This document shows positions 26,795 to 35,518 of a stretch of DNA of 49,885 nt, in pieces (within the stretch, counting starts at the first letter, position 1; every line of letters starts with the position of its first letter). The notes below the pieces were generated by a model. That model was not told where the DNA came from, did no database searches, and was given only the letters and a program-made list of their open reading frames with translations. The translations under genes and the position numbers were made by a program. Source of the stretch: an uncultured Acidobacteriota bacterium (GTDB lineage Bacteria > Acidobacteriota > Vicinamibacteria > Vicinamibacterales > CAVVIG01); NCBI GenBank assembly GCA_902825985.1, contig CADEDC010000006.1:69088-118972 (forward strand). The letters are read 5' to 3'.

Positions 26795-26958
26795 TCCCCT
26801 GGAACCGTGATGACTCACATAATTCCCGGGCGCGGCATCCCGCCTCGCGGCGTTGCTCCTCCCTCAGATATGGCCAATATCCTCGGTCGTCGCGCCTTGC
26901 GATCCGGGCGCCGCGCGCCGGGACTTATGCAAGTCATCACGGTTCCAGGGGACTAGCG
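26789..26958. repeat. 170-bp palindromic (MITE/REP-like) element
   Basis: The outer arms, 26789-26815 and 26932-26958, are perfect 27-bp inverted repeats (outer bases CGCTAGTCCCCTGGAACC and complement). Inside, the two halves remain similar but imperfect, sharing CATAA, CCCGG and GCG blocks, and the centre reads GATATGGCCAATATC. The halves are about 85 bp each, so one RNA or DNA strand can fold into a long hairpin. The element has no gene. CTAG occurs at both ends, so a TA or CTAG target-site duplication with terminal repeats starting GTCCCC or TCCCC fits a MITE; this is inference. The speA stop (TAG) lies within the left arm. Confidence 0.8.
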
Positions 26959-27127
26959 GACGGCGGAAAAACCCGGAATCGGCCGGCCGCCGCGGCGACG
27001 CCGGCATTCCGGCCCGCACCGGACCGCACGACACGACCCGCCTCCCGAGGCCCGTCCATCCGGTCGCCGATCGACCCGGTTCGCCCGCCTGCCACAGGTG
27101 CCGTAGAGTGTGCAGGTGCCGCGCCAC

Positions 27128-27736
27128 ATGTCGATGCTGCGCTCCTACACGCTCGCCGACCTCTTCACCATCGGCAACGCGGCGTGCGGCACGATCGCGA
27201 TCTTCCTCTGCCTCGACTACATCGCCGCCGCCGAGCGCCGATTCCTCTGGACGGCGTTTCTGCTGCTGCCGCTGGCCCTCGTCTGTGACCTGCTCGACGG
27301 CTACGTCGCTCGATCGAACCGCGGCCGGCAGTCCGTGCTCGGCGCCGACCTCGACTCGCTCGCCGACGTCATCTCGTTCGGCGTCGCCCCCGCCGTCCTC
27401 GCCTTCACGCTCGGCATGCGCGGCGGATGGGACATGCTGGTCCTCACCTATTTCGTCGTGTGTGGCGTCAGCCGCCTCGCCCGCTTCAATGTCACCGCCG
27501 CGGCGCTCGCCGACGCGGCGACCGGCAAGGTGCGCTACTTCGAGGGCACGCCGATACCAACCAGCATCGCCCTCGTCGCGCTGCTCGGTGTCGCCGTGGT
27601 TGCCGGCCGCATCCACGACGACCTCTGGCTTGGCGCGCTGCGGCTCGGACCGGCGACGCTGCACCCGCTGACGCTCGTCTACGGCCTGAGCGGCAGCGCG
27701 ATGATCAGCGCCACCTGGCGAATCCCGAAGCCGTGA
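27128..27736 (+). CDS. pssA: CDP-diacylglycerol-serine O-phosphatidyltransferase
   Basis: 202-aa inner-membrane enzyme of the CDP-alcohol phosphotransferase family, making phosphatidylserine from CDP-diacylglycerol and serine. The family signature is complete: DLLDGYVARS ... LGADLDSLAD (about residues 57-83) gives D-x2-D-G-x2-A-R-x9-G-x3-D-x3-D. The LADLFTIGNAACGTIAI opening and the FEGTPIPTS loop match the PssA subgroup. Hydrophobic helices cover most of the chain. In-frame GTGs at 27110 and 27116 and an ATG at 27134 are other possible starts; I chose ATG 27128 because family proteins begin close to MSMLRSYTLAD. It follows a 333-bp gap holding the palindromic element. Confidence 0.9.
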   Translation: MSMLRSYTLADLFTIGNAACGTIAIFLCLDYIAAAERRFLWTAFLLLPLALVCDLLDGYVARSNRGRQSVLGADLDSLADVISFGVAPAVLAFTLGMRGGWDMLVLTYFVVCGVSRLARFNVTAAALADAATGKVRYFEGTPIPTSIALVALLGVAVVAGRIHDDLWLGALRLGPATLHPLTLVYGLSGSAMISATWRIPKP

Positions 27737-27796
27737 GCCGCGGCGGCCGCTGGGCGCCGGGGCCGCCGTCTCGGCGCGCGGAACCGACGTCGGTCG

Positions 27797-30061
27797 CTAC
27801 TGCCCCGCGGTGGGCCGCTCGATCCGGAAGTTGACCGGCGCGGGCGGCGCCAGTGACGTCGTCTTCCAGTACGCCAGCAGTTGTCGCAGCGCCTCCGGCT
27901 GGTTCGTCGGCGCCGGCCGGTTCGCCTGGTCGGCCGTGTTGATGCCGTGGCACGACGTGCACACGCGCACTTCGCCCGGCTGCATGGTCAACCAGTATCG
28001 CTCGCGGACCACCGGCGTGCCGGTGGGTGACGTGAGCTGCCACGACAGCGCGCGGCGGGCCGGCACGAACGCCGCGGTCGACCCATCCACCCCGAGCACC
28101 ACCGAACCGGCTGGCGCGCCGGTCAGCTGGGGATTGCGCCCGGCCGCCTCCCACATCGGCTGCGCGATCACGCGCCGGCCGGGACGCGGGTTGGCGATGC
28201 CGCCGATGCCGCGGAGCTGATCGGCCTGGAAGATCTGCAGGTGCGACACGTCATAGATGCGGCCGCCGGTGCCGATCGACTGCGTGTTCGCCCCGAAGAC
28301 GCGCAGGTTGAACGGCTGCTGCCGGTCGGCCCGATCGCGCGTCGTCACGTTGTTGCTGACGATGAGCGCGAGATTGTAGGTACGCATGAACGCCTGCAGT
28401 TGCGACACCGGCACGTTCTGCTGGGCGAACACCTGCTGGATCGACGGCGGCAGCGGCGTCGGCACGTGTGTCGGCCGCGTCCGTGCCCTGACCTCGACCG
28501 GATCGAGCTCCCAGAGCGGTCCGGAGTAGCTGACCAGGACGTCCGGGTCCCACCACGACACCGATTTCGAGATGCCCGTGGTCAGCGCCGGGCCGGCGCT
28601 CATCACCGCACCGGTCGGCGTCAGCACCTTGAGGCGGAAGGCGTAGCGCGACCCCGGTGCCGTCCGGGTGCCGGTGTTGATGTCGGCCTGCGTCGACGTC
28701 GTATGGGTCGCCACCACCGCGCCGTTGACCAGCGGCAGCGGATTCCGGTAGAGGCCCGAGTGGTTGACCGACGGCGTGTCGGTGTAGCTGTGCGTGTCGC
28801 GATGCGTCACGTAGGTGACGATCGTCGAGTCGGGGTTCAGCCCGGGCGGGGCGTTGAAGCGGACGACCTGGCCAGCCGCGTGCGTCCTGAACTCCGGCGC
28901 GTCGGTGCCGTAGTAGGTACCAGGGGTCATCGGGTCCTCCTTGATATGGAGGAAGTTGTCGATGACGTTCGGGTTCGTCCGCGGCGTCGACGACGTGAAC
29001 TCACGCAGATTCGGGTCGTCGTTGAATACCCGGTTGAAGTAGCCGTGGAACTCGTGCCGGCCGAGGTGATTGATCGTCTCCTCCTCGGTGCCGTCCTCGT
29101 TGATCATCCACGGAAAGAAATCGTTGAACGTGTGCCCCTCGAGGTTGGTGCCGGCGAGCAGGTCGGTGCGCGAACCGCGCGGTTCGGGGAACACCTCGGT
29201 GCGGTCGTTCAGACGCGCTGCCGTCGCCGCCTCGCTGGCGTAGTTGAACGTGCCATATCCGGCATTCGACGTCGCGTCACCGTCTGCCAGCTGATCGCGC
29301 TGCAGGTGGTCCCAGCGGACGTAGACGACCCGCCCGAAGCTGTCGATCTGCGGCGAGAACGATCCCGACGGGGATTGCTGCATGAGGAACAGATCGCCGG
29401 TCGAAGGGTCGAGGCTGTAGAGACCGGTGACGACCGGCGCGACCTCGTACTCGTCGCGCTGCGGCGACAGGTGCGGCATGCCATTGCGCGCCCGGTCGGA
29501 CGTGAAGATGATCCGGTCGTCGGTGCCGTAAATCGGGCTGACGTTGTTGTAGTCCTCGGGCTGGTTCGCGACGCGCGTGATGACCGGCGTGTCGCTGGGG
29601 CCGAGGCCGGTGATCTCGTAGATCTGCCAGTGGTAGGACCCGAGTTCGTACTGGCGGGAGGCGCCGCCGATCACCATGCTGAAGAGCGCCCGGGTGCCGG
29701 TCCAGTGAACGCTCGGTTCACGGACGGCAATGCCGGCGGGGCCCTGGAAGCCGTTGACGCCGTATCCGGCCGCCTGGGTCAGGTTCTTGAGCGTGCCGTC
29801 ACCGTAGCGGATCCACAGATCGCCGCCGCGCGCCACCGAATGGACGTCGCCCTGATGATTGCCGAACAGCGACCCGATGGTCGTGAAGTCGGCCGGCACC
29901 GGCACCTGGGTGACGAACAGAATCGGGTTCGGCAGCGGCACGACGGTCTGGGCGTGGCCCACCGACAGGTGGCGCGAGGCACCGGCCAGCGCGACGACCG
30001 CCAGGATGGCGGCCGCGGATCGCCGGACGGACGCACGGTGCAGCAGCGGAGTGGCGAGCAT
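27797..30061 (-). CDS. HzsA-related secreted beta-propeller c-type cytochrome
   Basis: 754-aa exported protein: signal peptide to about residue 38 (cleavage near GHAQ), then a large beta-propeller-like part (WIRYGDGTLKNLTQAAGYG, YEITGLGPSDTPVITRVANQP, ISPIYGTDDRIIFTSDRARNG as PD40/TolB-type repeats), a middle portion like the hydrazine synthase alpha-subunit middle domain, and one C-terminal heme site C701-T-S-C704-H705. Hydrazine synthase makes hydrazine in anammox bacteria, but HzsA-like proteins occur widely outside anammox and their role there is unknown; no HzsBC genes lie nearby. A GTG 30 nt upstream (30091) is an alternative start. The gene converges on pssA with 60 bp of GC-rich sequence between. 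Confidence 0.7.
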   Translation of the reverse strand: MLATPLLHRASVRRSAAAILAVVALAGASRHLSVGHAQTVVPLPNPILFVTQVPVPADFTTIGSLFGNHQGDVHSVARGGDLWIRYGDGTLKNLTQAAGYGVNGFQGPAGIAVREPSVHWTGTRALFSMVIGGASRQYELGSYHWQIYEITGLGPSDTPVITRVANQPEDYNNVSPIYGTDDRIIFTSDRARNGMPHLSPQRDEYEVAPVVTGLYSLDPSTGDLFLMQQSPSGSFSPQIDSFGRVVYVRWDHLQRDQLADGDATSNAGYGTFNYASEAATAARLNDRTEVFPEPRGSRTDLLAGTNLEGHTFNDFFPWMINEDGTEEETINHLGRHEFHGYFNRVFNDDPNLREFTSSTPRTNPNVIDNFLHIKEDPMTPGTYYGTDAPEFRTHAAGQVVRFNAPPGLNPDSTIVTYVTHRDTHSYTDTPSVNHSGLYRNPLPLVNGAVVATHTTSTQADINTGTRTAPGSRYAFRLKVLTPTGAVMSAGPALTTGISKSVSWWDPDVLVSYSGPLWELDPVEVRARTRPTHVPTPLPPSIQQVFAQQNVPVSQLQAFMRTYNLALIVSNNVTTRDRADRQQPFNLRVFGANTQSIGTGGRIYDVSHLQIFQADQLRGIGGIANPRPGRRVIAQPMWEAAGRNPQLTGAPAGSVVLGVDGSTAAFVPARRALSWQLTSPTGTPVVRERYWLTMQPGEVRVCTSCHGINTADQANRPAPTNQPEALRQLLAYWKTTSLAPPAPVNFRIERPTAGQ

Positions 30062-30330
30062 GGCCGAGCTCGGCAGCAAGTGGAGTGCCACGGCTCATGC
30101 GTGCACTGCCGTGCAGGTGCCGCCGACGGCTGCCTGAACTCAGACCACGCGATCCCCAGTGTGTAACTGGACCCGGCGGCCGGTCGGCCGCCGACGCCGG
30201 CCGGCGCCATGTGGCCGCGTCGGCCACCCCCAGCACGAATCGTGTACGGGGGCCGTGTAGGTTTCACTTACCCGACGTCCTGCGGCTGCATCGACGCTCC
30301 GGTTGCGCGGAGCCGTGCCGAGGGGTGAGA

Positions 30331-31935
30331 ATGCGCCGCATGATACGTGGGCGATCGGGAGGCAGGTTCGCGGTTGGGCTGGCGACGGCGCTGTGGCTGG
30401 GCGGGTGGGCCGGCCCGGCCGCCGCCCAGCCGGCAGATGCCGCGGTCGAACGCTGCGCCCGGCTTGCCGCACTGACACTACCCGACACGACCATCACGGC
30501 CGCCGAGGCCGTCATCGGGCCGGCGTTCACGCCGGCGGGCCGGCGGCCCCTGAACGACCTGCCGCCCTTCTGCCGCGTCGCGGCGACGAGTGCGCCGTCG
30601 GTCCGATTCGAGGCGTGGCTGCCGCTGCACGACTGGAATCAAAAGTTCCAGGGCGTCGGCAACGGCGCCAATGCCGGATCGATCAGCTACGATGCGATGG
30701 CCGGCGCGCTGCGCCGCGGCTATGCGGTGGCGAGCACCGACACCGGTCACGCCACGGCCAACGCGCGCGACGCGTCCTGGGCGCTCGGCCGACCCGACCT
30801 GATGGAGGATTTCGCACATCGCGGCCTCCATCTGACGACCGTGCATGCCAAGGCCATCGTGCGGGCGTTCTACAGCCGTCCGGCGCAGCGGTCCTACTAC
30901 GTGGGCTGCTCGACCGGTGGACGACAGGGCCTGATGGAGGCGCAGCGCTACCCGGAGGACTACGACGGCCTCATCGCCGGGGCACCGGCAGCGAACTGGA
31001 CCCGCTTCCAGACCGGCGGTCACCTCTGGGCCGTCCTCGCCACCAACAAGGACCCCGAGAGCTACGTGCCGGCGAGCGCGCTGCCGCTCATCGAACGCGC
31101 CGTCAATGCTGCATGCGATGCCCGTCACGATGGTCTGGCCGACGGCGTCCTCGCCGACCCACGGCAGTGCACCTTCGATGCGACGACCCTCGCGTGCGCG
31201 GCAGGCGAGGCGCCGCCGGCCTGCCTCACCGTGAAACAGGCGACCGCCGTGAATCACATCTGGTCCGGTATGCGGAACAGCCGCGGCGAACTGGTCTATC
31301 CGCCGTACATGCGCGGCGCCGAGGCGGCCGGCGGCTGGGTGAACTACACCACCGGCAGCCGGCCGATGAGCGGCAATCACTGGGAGCAGGCCGAGAACAC
31401 CCTGAAGTACATGGTGTTCGAGAATCCGGCGTGGGACTTCCGCACGTTCGACGTCGACCGCGACGTGGCGTTCGCAGACACGAAGCTCGGTCGGTTGATG
31501 AACGCCTTCGACCCTGACCTGTCGGGGCTGCGCCGCCGCGGCGGCAAGCTGCTGCTCTACCACGGCTGGAACGACCCGTCGATCTCGCCGCTCAACACCG
31601 TGAATTACTACGAGCGCGCCGTCGCGACCTGGCGCGAGCAGGAACGGCGGCCGCCGTCCGATCGGACGCCGGCGGATTTCATCCGCCTGTTCATGGTGCC
31701 GGGCATGCTGCACTGCTCCGGCGGCCCGGGTGCCGATACGTTCGACGCGCTGGCGGCGCTCGAACGCTGGGTCGAGCAGGGCGTGGCGCCTGACGTGCTG
31801 CCGGCCGCCCACCGGACGAAAGGGGTGGTCGACTTCACGCGACCGCTCTGCGCCTATCCGGCGATGGCGACGTATGGCGGCAGCGGCGACCCGGCCAGTG
31901 CGGCAAACTTCAGCTGTCGCGCACCGGCGCCCTGA
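30331..31935 (+). CDS. Tannase/feruloyl esterase family hydrolase
   Basis: 534-aa secreted alpha/beta hydrolase with signal peptide (cleavage near AAAQP, about residue 33). The catalytic triad is visible: S194 in VGCSTGGRQG, D415 in HGWNDPSI, H461 in LHCSGGPG. Cysteines C193 and C462 directly neighbour the nucleophile and the histidine, forming the CS-D-HC arrangement with a disulfide that is characteristic of tannase/feruloyl esterases. It would cleave ester bonds of aromatic acids such as gallate or ferulate; substrate is not predictable. GAGGGGTGAGA precedes the ATG; a second ATG lies 9 nt later. The 270 bp before it shows no other gene and probably holds promoters for it and the HzsA-like gene. 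Confidence 0.9.
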   Translation: MRRMIRGRSGGRFAVGLATALWLGGWAGPAAAQPADAAVERCARLAALTLPDTTITAAEAVIGPAFTPAGRRPLNDLPPFCRVAATSAPSVRFEAWLPLHDWNQKFQGVGNGANAGSISYDAMAGALRRGYAVASTDTGHATANARDASWALGRPDLMEDFAHRGLHLTTVHAKAIVRAFYSRPAQRSYYVGCSTGGRQGLMEAQRYPEDYDGLIAGAPAANWTRFQTGGHLWAVLATNKDPESYVPASALPLIERAVNAACDARHDGLADGVLADPRQCTFDATTLACAAGEAPPACLTVKQATAVNHIWSGMRNSRGELVYPPYMRGAEAAGGWVNYTTGSRPMSGNHWEQAENTLKYMVFENPAWDFRTFDVDRDVAFADTKLGRLMNAFDPDLSGLRRRGGKLLLYHGWNDPSISPLNTVNYYERAVATWREQERRPPSDRTPADFIRLFMVPGMLHCSGGPGADTFDALAALERWVEQGVAPDVLPAAHRTKGVVDFTRPLCAYPAMATYGGSGDPASAANFSCRAPAP

Positions 31936-32010
31936 CCGCACGGCGAACCGGCCCGCCGTCCGGCCGCGCCGCGGGCCATCGTCACCACGAGCAGGTCCCG
32001 CCCGAGCCCG

Positions 32011-32889
32011 TCACCACGAGCGGCCGGGCCAGATCCGTTCGAGGTAGGAGCCCAGCCCGCGCTCGAACTCGAGGACGGAGGCGAACCGGCCGCCGGGATC
32101 GAGATCGACGGCGCGGCGCAGCAACCCCTTGAGCTCGGCGTCGAGCTCGCCGTCGCCGGCGACGCACGCACCGACGTCACCCTCCCAGGTCCAGCCGTAT
32201 CCACCGAGCAGCGTGTAGAGCACGGCGCCCAGCGAGAAGAGATCGGCGCGCCCGTCCGGCGCCTGATGCGATACCTCAGGCGCCGAAAATCGCGGTGTCG
32301 TCGGCGGATCGTAGAAGACGCCGGCCGCGTGTCTCGCGGGATCGTACGAGGATTCGAAGTCGACGATCCGGATCACCGGCCGCCCGCGCTCGGTCCGATA
32401 CAGGATGTTCATCGGGTTGAGGTCGACGTGGTAGATCGGCAGACCGTGCAGTTCGATCAGCGCGCGCGCGACCTCGATGGTCGTGCGGAGATGACCGACC
32501 ATCCGGTCCGGCAGCCGCATGTCGCCGATCGAGTTCGCCAGCGGGAACTCGTCGAAGAGAGAGGTAATCAGGTAGAGGCGCCCGTCGGGCAGGCGACCAT
32601 GTTCCCTCACGAGCGGAAAGCGGCGGGAGTCGGGCAGCTTGCGGTTGATCGTCTCCAGGTTGGCGATTTCGTTGCTGAGATTCTGTTCGTAGACGACGCC
32701 GGGCTTCGAGGTGACCTTGATGAGCACGCCGGTCCGCGTCCGCGGATCACGACCGGCATACAGCTGATGACGGGCGTATTCTCCCGATCCCTTGCCGCTG
32801 CGTTCGGTGGACAGCCGCTGGATGCTCTTGAACTGATCGAATGGCGGCGACGCGAGGTCGAGCTCCGTCGGATGGCGGTCAGGCGGCAT
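32011..32889 (-). CDS. Atypical Ser/Thr protein kinase domain protein
   Basis: 292-aa cytosolic protein that is little more than a kinase domain. Motifs: VAIK-type lysine K58 (GVLIKVTS), alpha-C glutamate around E74-E79, catalytic loop H154-V-D156-L-N-P-M-N161, metal aspartate D177 in VDFESS, and APE as SAPEV. Two changes stand out: the lysine expected two residues after the catalytic Asp is Asn (HVDLNP rather than HRDLKP), and the DFG glycine is Glu (DFE). There is no obvious glycine-rich loop. It may be an active small-molecule/protein kinase of unusual type or a pseudokinase. Membrane segment absent. It is last in a long reverse run. Confidence 0.75.
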   Translation of the reverse strand: MPPDRHPTELDLASPPFDQFKSIQRLSTERSGKGSGEYARHQLYAGRDPRTRTGVLIKVTSKPGVVYEQNLSNEIANLETINRKLPDSRRFPLVREHGRLPDGRLYLITSLFDEFPLANSIGDMRLPDRMVGHLRTTIEVARALIELHGLPIYHVDLNPMNILYRTERGRPVIRIVDFESSYDPARHAAGVFYDPPTTPRFSAPEVSHQAPDGRADLFSLGAVLYTLLGGYGWTWEGDVGACVAGDGELDAELKGLLRRAVDLDPGGRFASVLEFERGLGSYLERIWPGRSW

Positions 32890-32954
32890 GGGCCATCGTA
32901 GTGCGGCCGGTGAACCCCCGACAACGGCCTGGCGGCGACCGGACGCCCCGGCCG

Positions 32955-33788
32955 TCAGCCGACGATGGCGACGGCGCCGAGGGCCGGCGACACCAGGCGA
33001 GGCTCTCCCGTCACCTCGAACGCGGCGGCCGCGGCGGCGTCGAGGCCCTTGGTGAAAAGCCGCCAGGCAAGCGCCTCCGGGATCCGGAGCGTCGCTGCCG
33101 GATCCCCCACCGGATCGACGGCCAGGATCCACCGGTCGCCGGCTCGCACGACGTGCCAGTCGCCGCCGCACGGTCCGTCGACGCGCAGCAGGACGTAGGT
33201 TCCCGGTGGCGCCTGCACGCCGCGGTAGGCGTGCGGCATCACCCGCATGAAGCAGTCGAGCACCGGGTGATACAGCTCGCGCGTCATGATGCCCGGACGA
33301 TCGAGCGCCAGGCGCACCTGCTGCTGGTGATGCCAGCGCTCCGTCAGCTCGCGCGCCGTGTCGAACCAGTTCAGCGACGTCCGCTCGCCGGCCCAGCTGA
33401 CCGCGAAGGCGGCCGGCGCCAGCGGGTCCTGCGCGAGATGGAACTCGCAGAACTCGCGTGACACCGACGCCATCAGCGCCCGGACGACCGCCGGACTGAG
33501 GCGACCGTAGACAGTCACCCCTTCGGCATTGATCCGATCGATGAACGCGCGCAGGTCGCCCGGCGCACCACGCGCGGGACCGCCGGGCACGAAGCCGTCG
33601 CGGACGATCGCCAGCTTGCGCGTCGCGGTATCGAGCAGGTGCGCGACCACGTCCTTCACCCGCCAGCCTGGGACGATCGTCGGATGCATCCACTCGTCCG
33701 GCGACAGCCCGTCGAGCAGGGTGAGCAGATGGCGTTCGACCACCGGCAATACCGGCGCGGCGACAATCGGGCCCACTTCTCGGTACAC
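32955..33788 (-). CDS. DinB-like / maleylpyruvate isomerase N-terminal domain protein
   Basis: 277-aa cytosolic protein. The N-terminal four-helix bundle includes LLTLLDGLSPDEWMHPTIVPGWRVKDVVAHLLD, the start of the mycothiol-dependent maleylpyruvate isomerase/DinB family, whose His residues bind a divalent metal: H40-type and HLLD His here, with a possible third in ERWHHQQQ. The C-terminal half (about 150-277) is a compact beta-alpha domain with PPGTYVLLRVDG and AWRLFTKGLD, like the domain that follows MDMPI_N in other members. Exact reaction is unknown; thiol or metal-dependent detoxification is usual for the family. GTG 33788 is chosen; the frame is open to a second GTG at 33830. Confidence 0.7.
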   Translation of the reverse strand: MYREVGPIVAAPVLPVVERHLLTLLDGLSPDEWMHPTIVPGWRVKDVVAHLLDTATRKLAIVRDGFVPGGPARGAPGDLRAFIDRINAEGVTVYGRLSPAVVRALMASVSREFCEFHLAQDPLAPAAFAVSWAGERTSLNWFDTARELTERWHHQQQVRLALDRPGIMTRELYHPVLDCFMRVMPHAYRGVQAPPGTYVLLRVDGPCGGDWHVVRAGDRWILAVDPVGDPAATLRIPEALAWRLFTKGLDAAAAAAFEVTGEPRLVSPALGAVAIVG

Positions 33789-33858
33789 GGCGCCCCCCGG
33801 TCCTCGTTCGTCGTGCGCCCCGCCGACCACACGGTCCGGCGCGCCCTCGCTGACTACC

Positions 33859-34371
33859 TCACGCGCGCGTGCCGCGGCTGCGGCCGGCGGCCGCCGCCTC
33901 GAGGGCGATCGCCGCGACCATCAGACTATCGAGCACCGTCCGCCACGTGTCGCCGACGAAGTTCGCCGGGAAGATGGTGAATCCCGGCGGGTGCCACACG
34001 GCTTTCAGCCAGCCATCTTCGACGGTCAGCAGCAGGTCGTGCCCGGCTAACCGGGCCAGCGCCTGCCGCCCGGTGTCGTCGTCGACATGGGCGTCGAGAT
34101 CGGCAGCGGTGAGCGACGGCGGGCCGTTCACCTGCATCGCGACCACCAGATGCGCCTGCTCGTGCCGGCTGCGGCGCAGCTGCATCCGGACGGCGACGTC
34201 ACGGCCGCCGTACGTACCTGTGGCGTGGGCGCGGCTGGCGAGCGCGCCGGCCGGCGTACGATGCACGACTGACCTGTGCAGCAGCCGTGCGAATTGGTCG
34301 ATGAACTGCGCCCGCCGCGCGATCAGGAACCACGTCACCCCGAAGACGGCAATCAGGACGATGGCCAGCAT
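33859..34371 (-). CDS. Membrane-anchored protein of unknown function
   Basis: 170-aa protein with one N-terminal membrane helix (about residues 2-18, LAIVLIAVFGVTWFLIA) and a soluble remainder. The remainder has RMQLRRSRHEQAHLVVAMQV and LTVEDGWLKAVWHPPGFTIFP strands but no recognised domain. The C-terminal LDSLMVAAIALEAAAAG is a helix. It begins 3 bp downstream of the pilus-type ATPase stop codon, so it is almost certainly co-expressed with that ATPase; a role beside the motor is possible but unsupported by motif. Confidence 0.6.
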   Translation of the reverse strand: MLAIVLIAVFGVTWFLIARRAQFIDQFARLLHRSVVHRTPAGALASRAHATGTYGGRDVAVRMQLRRSRHEQAHLVVAMQVNGPPSLTAADLDAHVDDDTGRQALARLAGHDLLLTVEDGWLKAVWHPPGFTIFPANFVGDTWRTVLDSLMVAAIALEAAAAGRSRGTRA

Positions 34372-34374
34372 CCG

Positions 34375-35496
34375 TCACACCGGGATCGAGCGTCCCGAGG
34401 GTCCGGCGAGCAGCCCCTCCAGCTCTTCGCGATGGCGGGCGTTGATCCGCGCCTGCTCGATCGTAATCGCCCCGGATCGGACGAGTTGCACCAGGCTCTC
34501 TTCGAACGTGAACGAACCTTCCCGCCTGGTGATGGTGATTTCCTGGTGGAGATGCTGGAGGGCATTCTTCCGGATGTGTTGCCGCGCCCCGTAGCCGACC
34601 ATCAACAGCTCGACCGCCGGTACCCGGCTACCGCCGCCGACCGGCAGCAGCATCTGCGTCATGACTGCCGCCAGCGCGAGCGACAGATCCTGCCGCACCG
34701 TCGATTGACGCTCGGGCGGAAAGGCATCGGACACGCGAGCGACGGTCGACGACACGTCGGGCGTGTGGACGGTAGACAGTACCAGATGGCCGGTTTCACC
34801 GGCCGCCAGGGCCATCAACATGGTGTCCGGATCGCGCATCTCGCCGACGACGATCACGTCCGGCGACTGGCGAACCGCCGACCTCAGGGCGCTGGCGAAG
34901 TCCGGTGCGTCGGCGCCAATCTCGACCTGTTCGACGACGCTCCGAAGGTGCGGATGCTCGTACTCGATCGGATCTTCGATCGTGACGATATGCCTGGCGT
35001 CGCGGCGATTGATGTGATCGACCAGGGCGGCAACCGTGGTGCTCTTGCCGGAGCCGGCGGGACCGCCAATCAGGACCAGCCCGCGGGGCAGCCGGGTGAG
35101 GGCTTCCACCGCGGCGGGCAGGCCGAGCTCGTCGAGCCGGGGTGGCGTGAGCGGCAGGGCCCTGATGCTGGCGGCCGCCCGCCCGCGCTCGCGATGCAGG
35201 TTCACCCGGAACCGTCCGCCGGCCCGGCGCAGCGAGGCGTCGGCGACGCCGTGAGCGCGATAGCGATCGGCGGCATATCCTGGCAGCGCCGGCAGCACGG
35301 CGCGCTCGATCGTCGCGCCGTCGAGCGGCGGTTCGGAGAGCTTCTCGACGCTCCCGCCGATACGGATCGCGGGCGGGCTGCCACCGACGAGGTAGAGATC
35401 GCTGGCGCCCCGTTCTCTCAGGAGGCCGAGCCATTCCTCGAGGCCGGTACGGGCCTCCTCACGCGGCAGCTGCGGCGGTCTGGCCGTGTCGCTCAT
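34375..35496 (-). CDS. PilT-like type IV pilus ATPase
   Basis: 373-aa cytosolic secretion ATPase of the PilT/PilU group. Walker A is GGPAGSGKST with K151; the Asp box is VTIEDPIEYEH, Walker B is DVIVVGEMRD, and the His box is GHLVLSTVHT. The N-terminal PAS-like part (WLGLLRERGASDLYLVGGSPPAIRIGG) and the C-terminal LMVGYGARQHIRKN match PilT. It would power pilus retraction or a related motor, but no other pilus gene (PilB, PilC, pilin) is in the window, so the target system is unknown. The C-terminal 30 residues (ARHREELEGLL) vary from standard PilT. It is 22 bp downstream of the cytochrome/TPR gene. Confidence 0.85.
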   Translation of the reverse strand: MSDTARPPQLPREEARTGLEEWLGLLRERGASDLYLVGGSPPAIRIGGSVEKLSEPPLDGATIERAVLPALPGYAADRYRAHGVADASLRRAGGRFRVNLHRERGRAAASIRALPLTPPRLDELGLPAAVEALTRLPRGLVLIGGPAGSGKSTTVAALVDHINRRDARHIVTIEDPIEYEHPHLRSVVEQVEIGADAPDFASALRSAVRQSPDVIVVGEMRDPDTMLMALAAGETGHLVLSTVHTPDVSSTVARVSDAFPPERQSTVRQDLSLALAAVMTQMLLPVGGGSRVPAVELLMVGYGARQHIRKNALQHLHQEITITRREGSFTFEESLVQLVRSGAITIEQARINARHREELEGLLAGPSGRSIPV

Positions 35497-35518
35497 GCGA
35501 CGATGATAGCCCCTCTGA

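Noticed and set aside
28241..30166. Long plus-strand frame (641 codons) across the HzsA-related gene
   Set aside because: Antisense shadow: Arg/Val-rich with no motif, whereas the minus strand has a signal peptide, propeller repeats and a heme site.
31981..32021. 12-nt direct repeat (GTCACCACGAGC at 31981 and 32010)
   Set aside because: One copy lies in the kinase 3' end; the repeat is short and GC-rich, so chance is likely.
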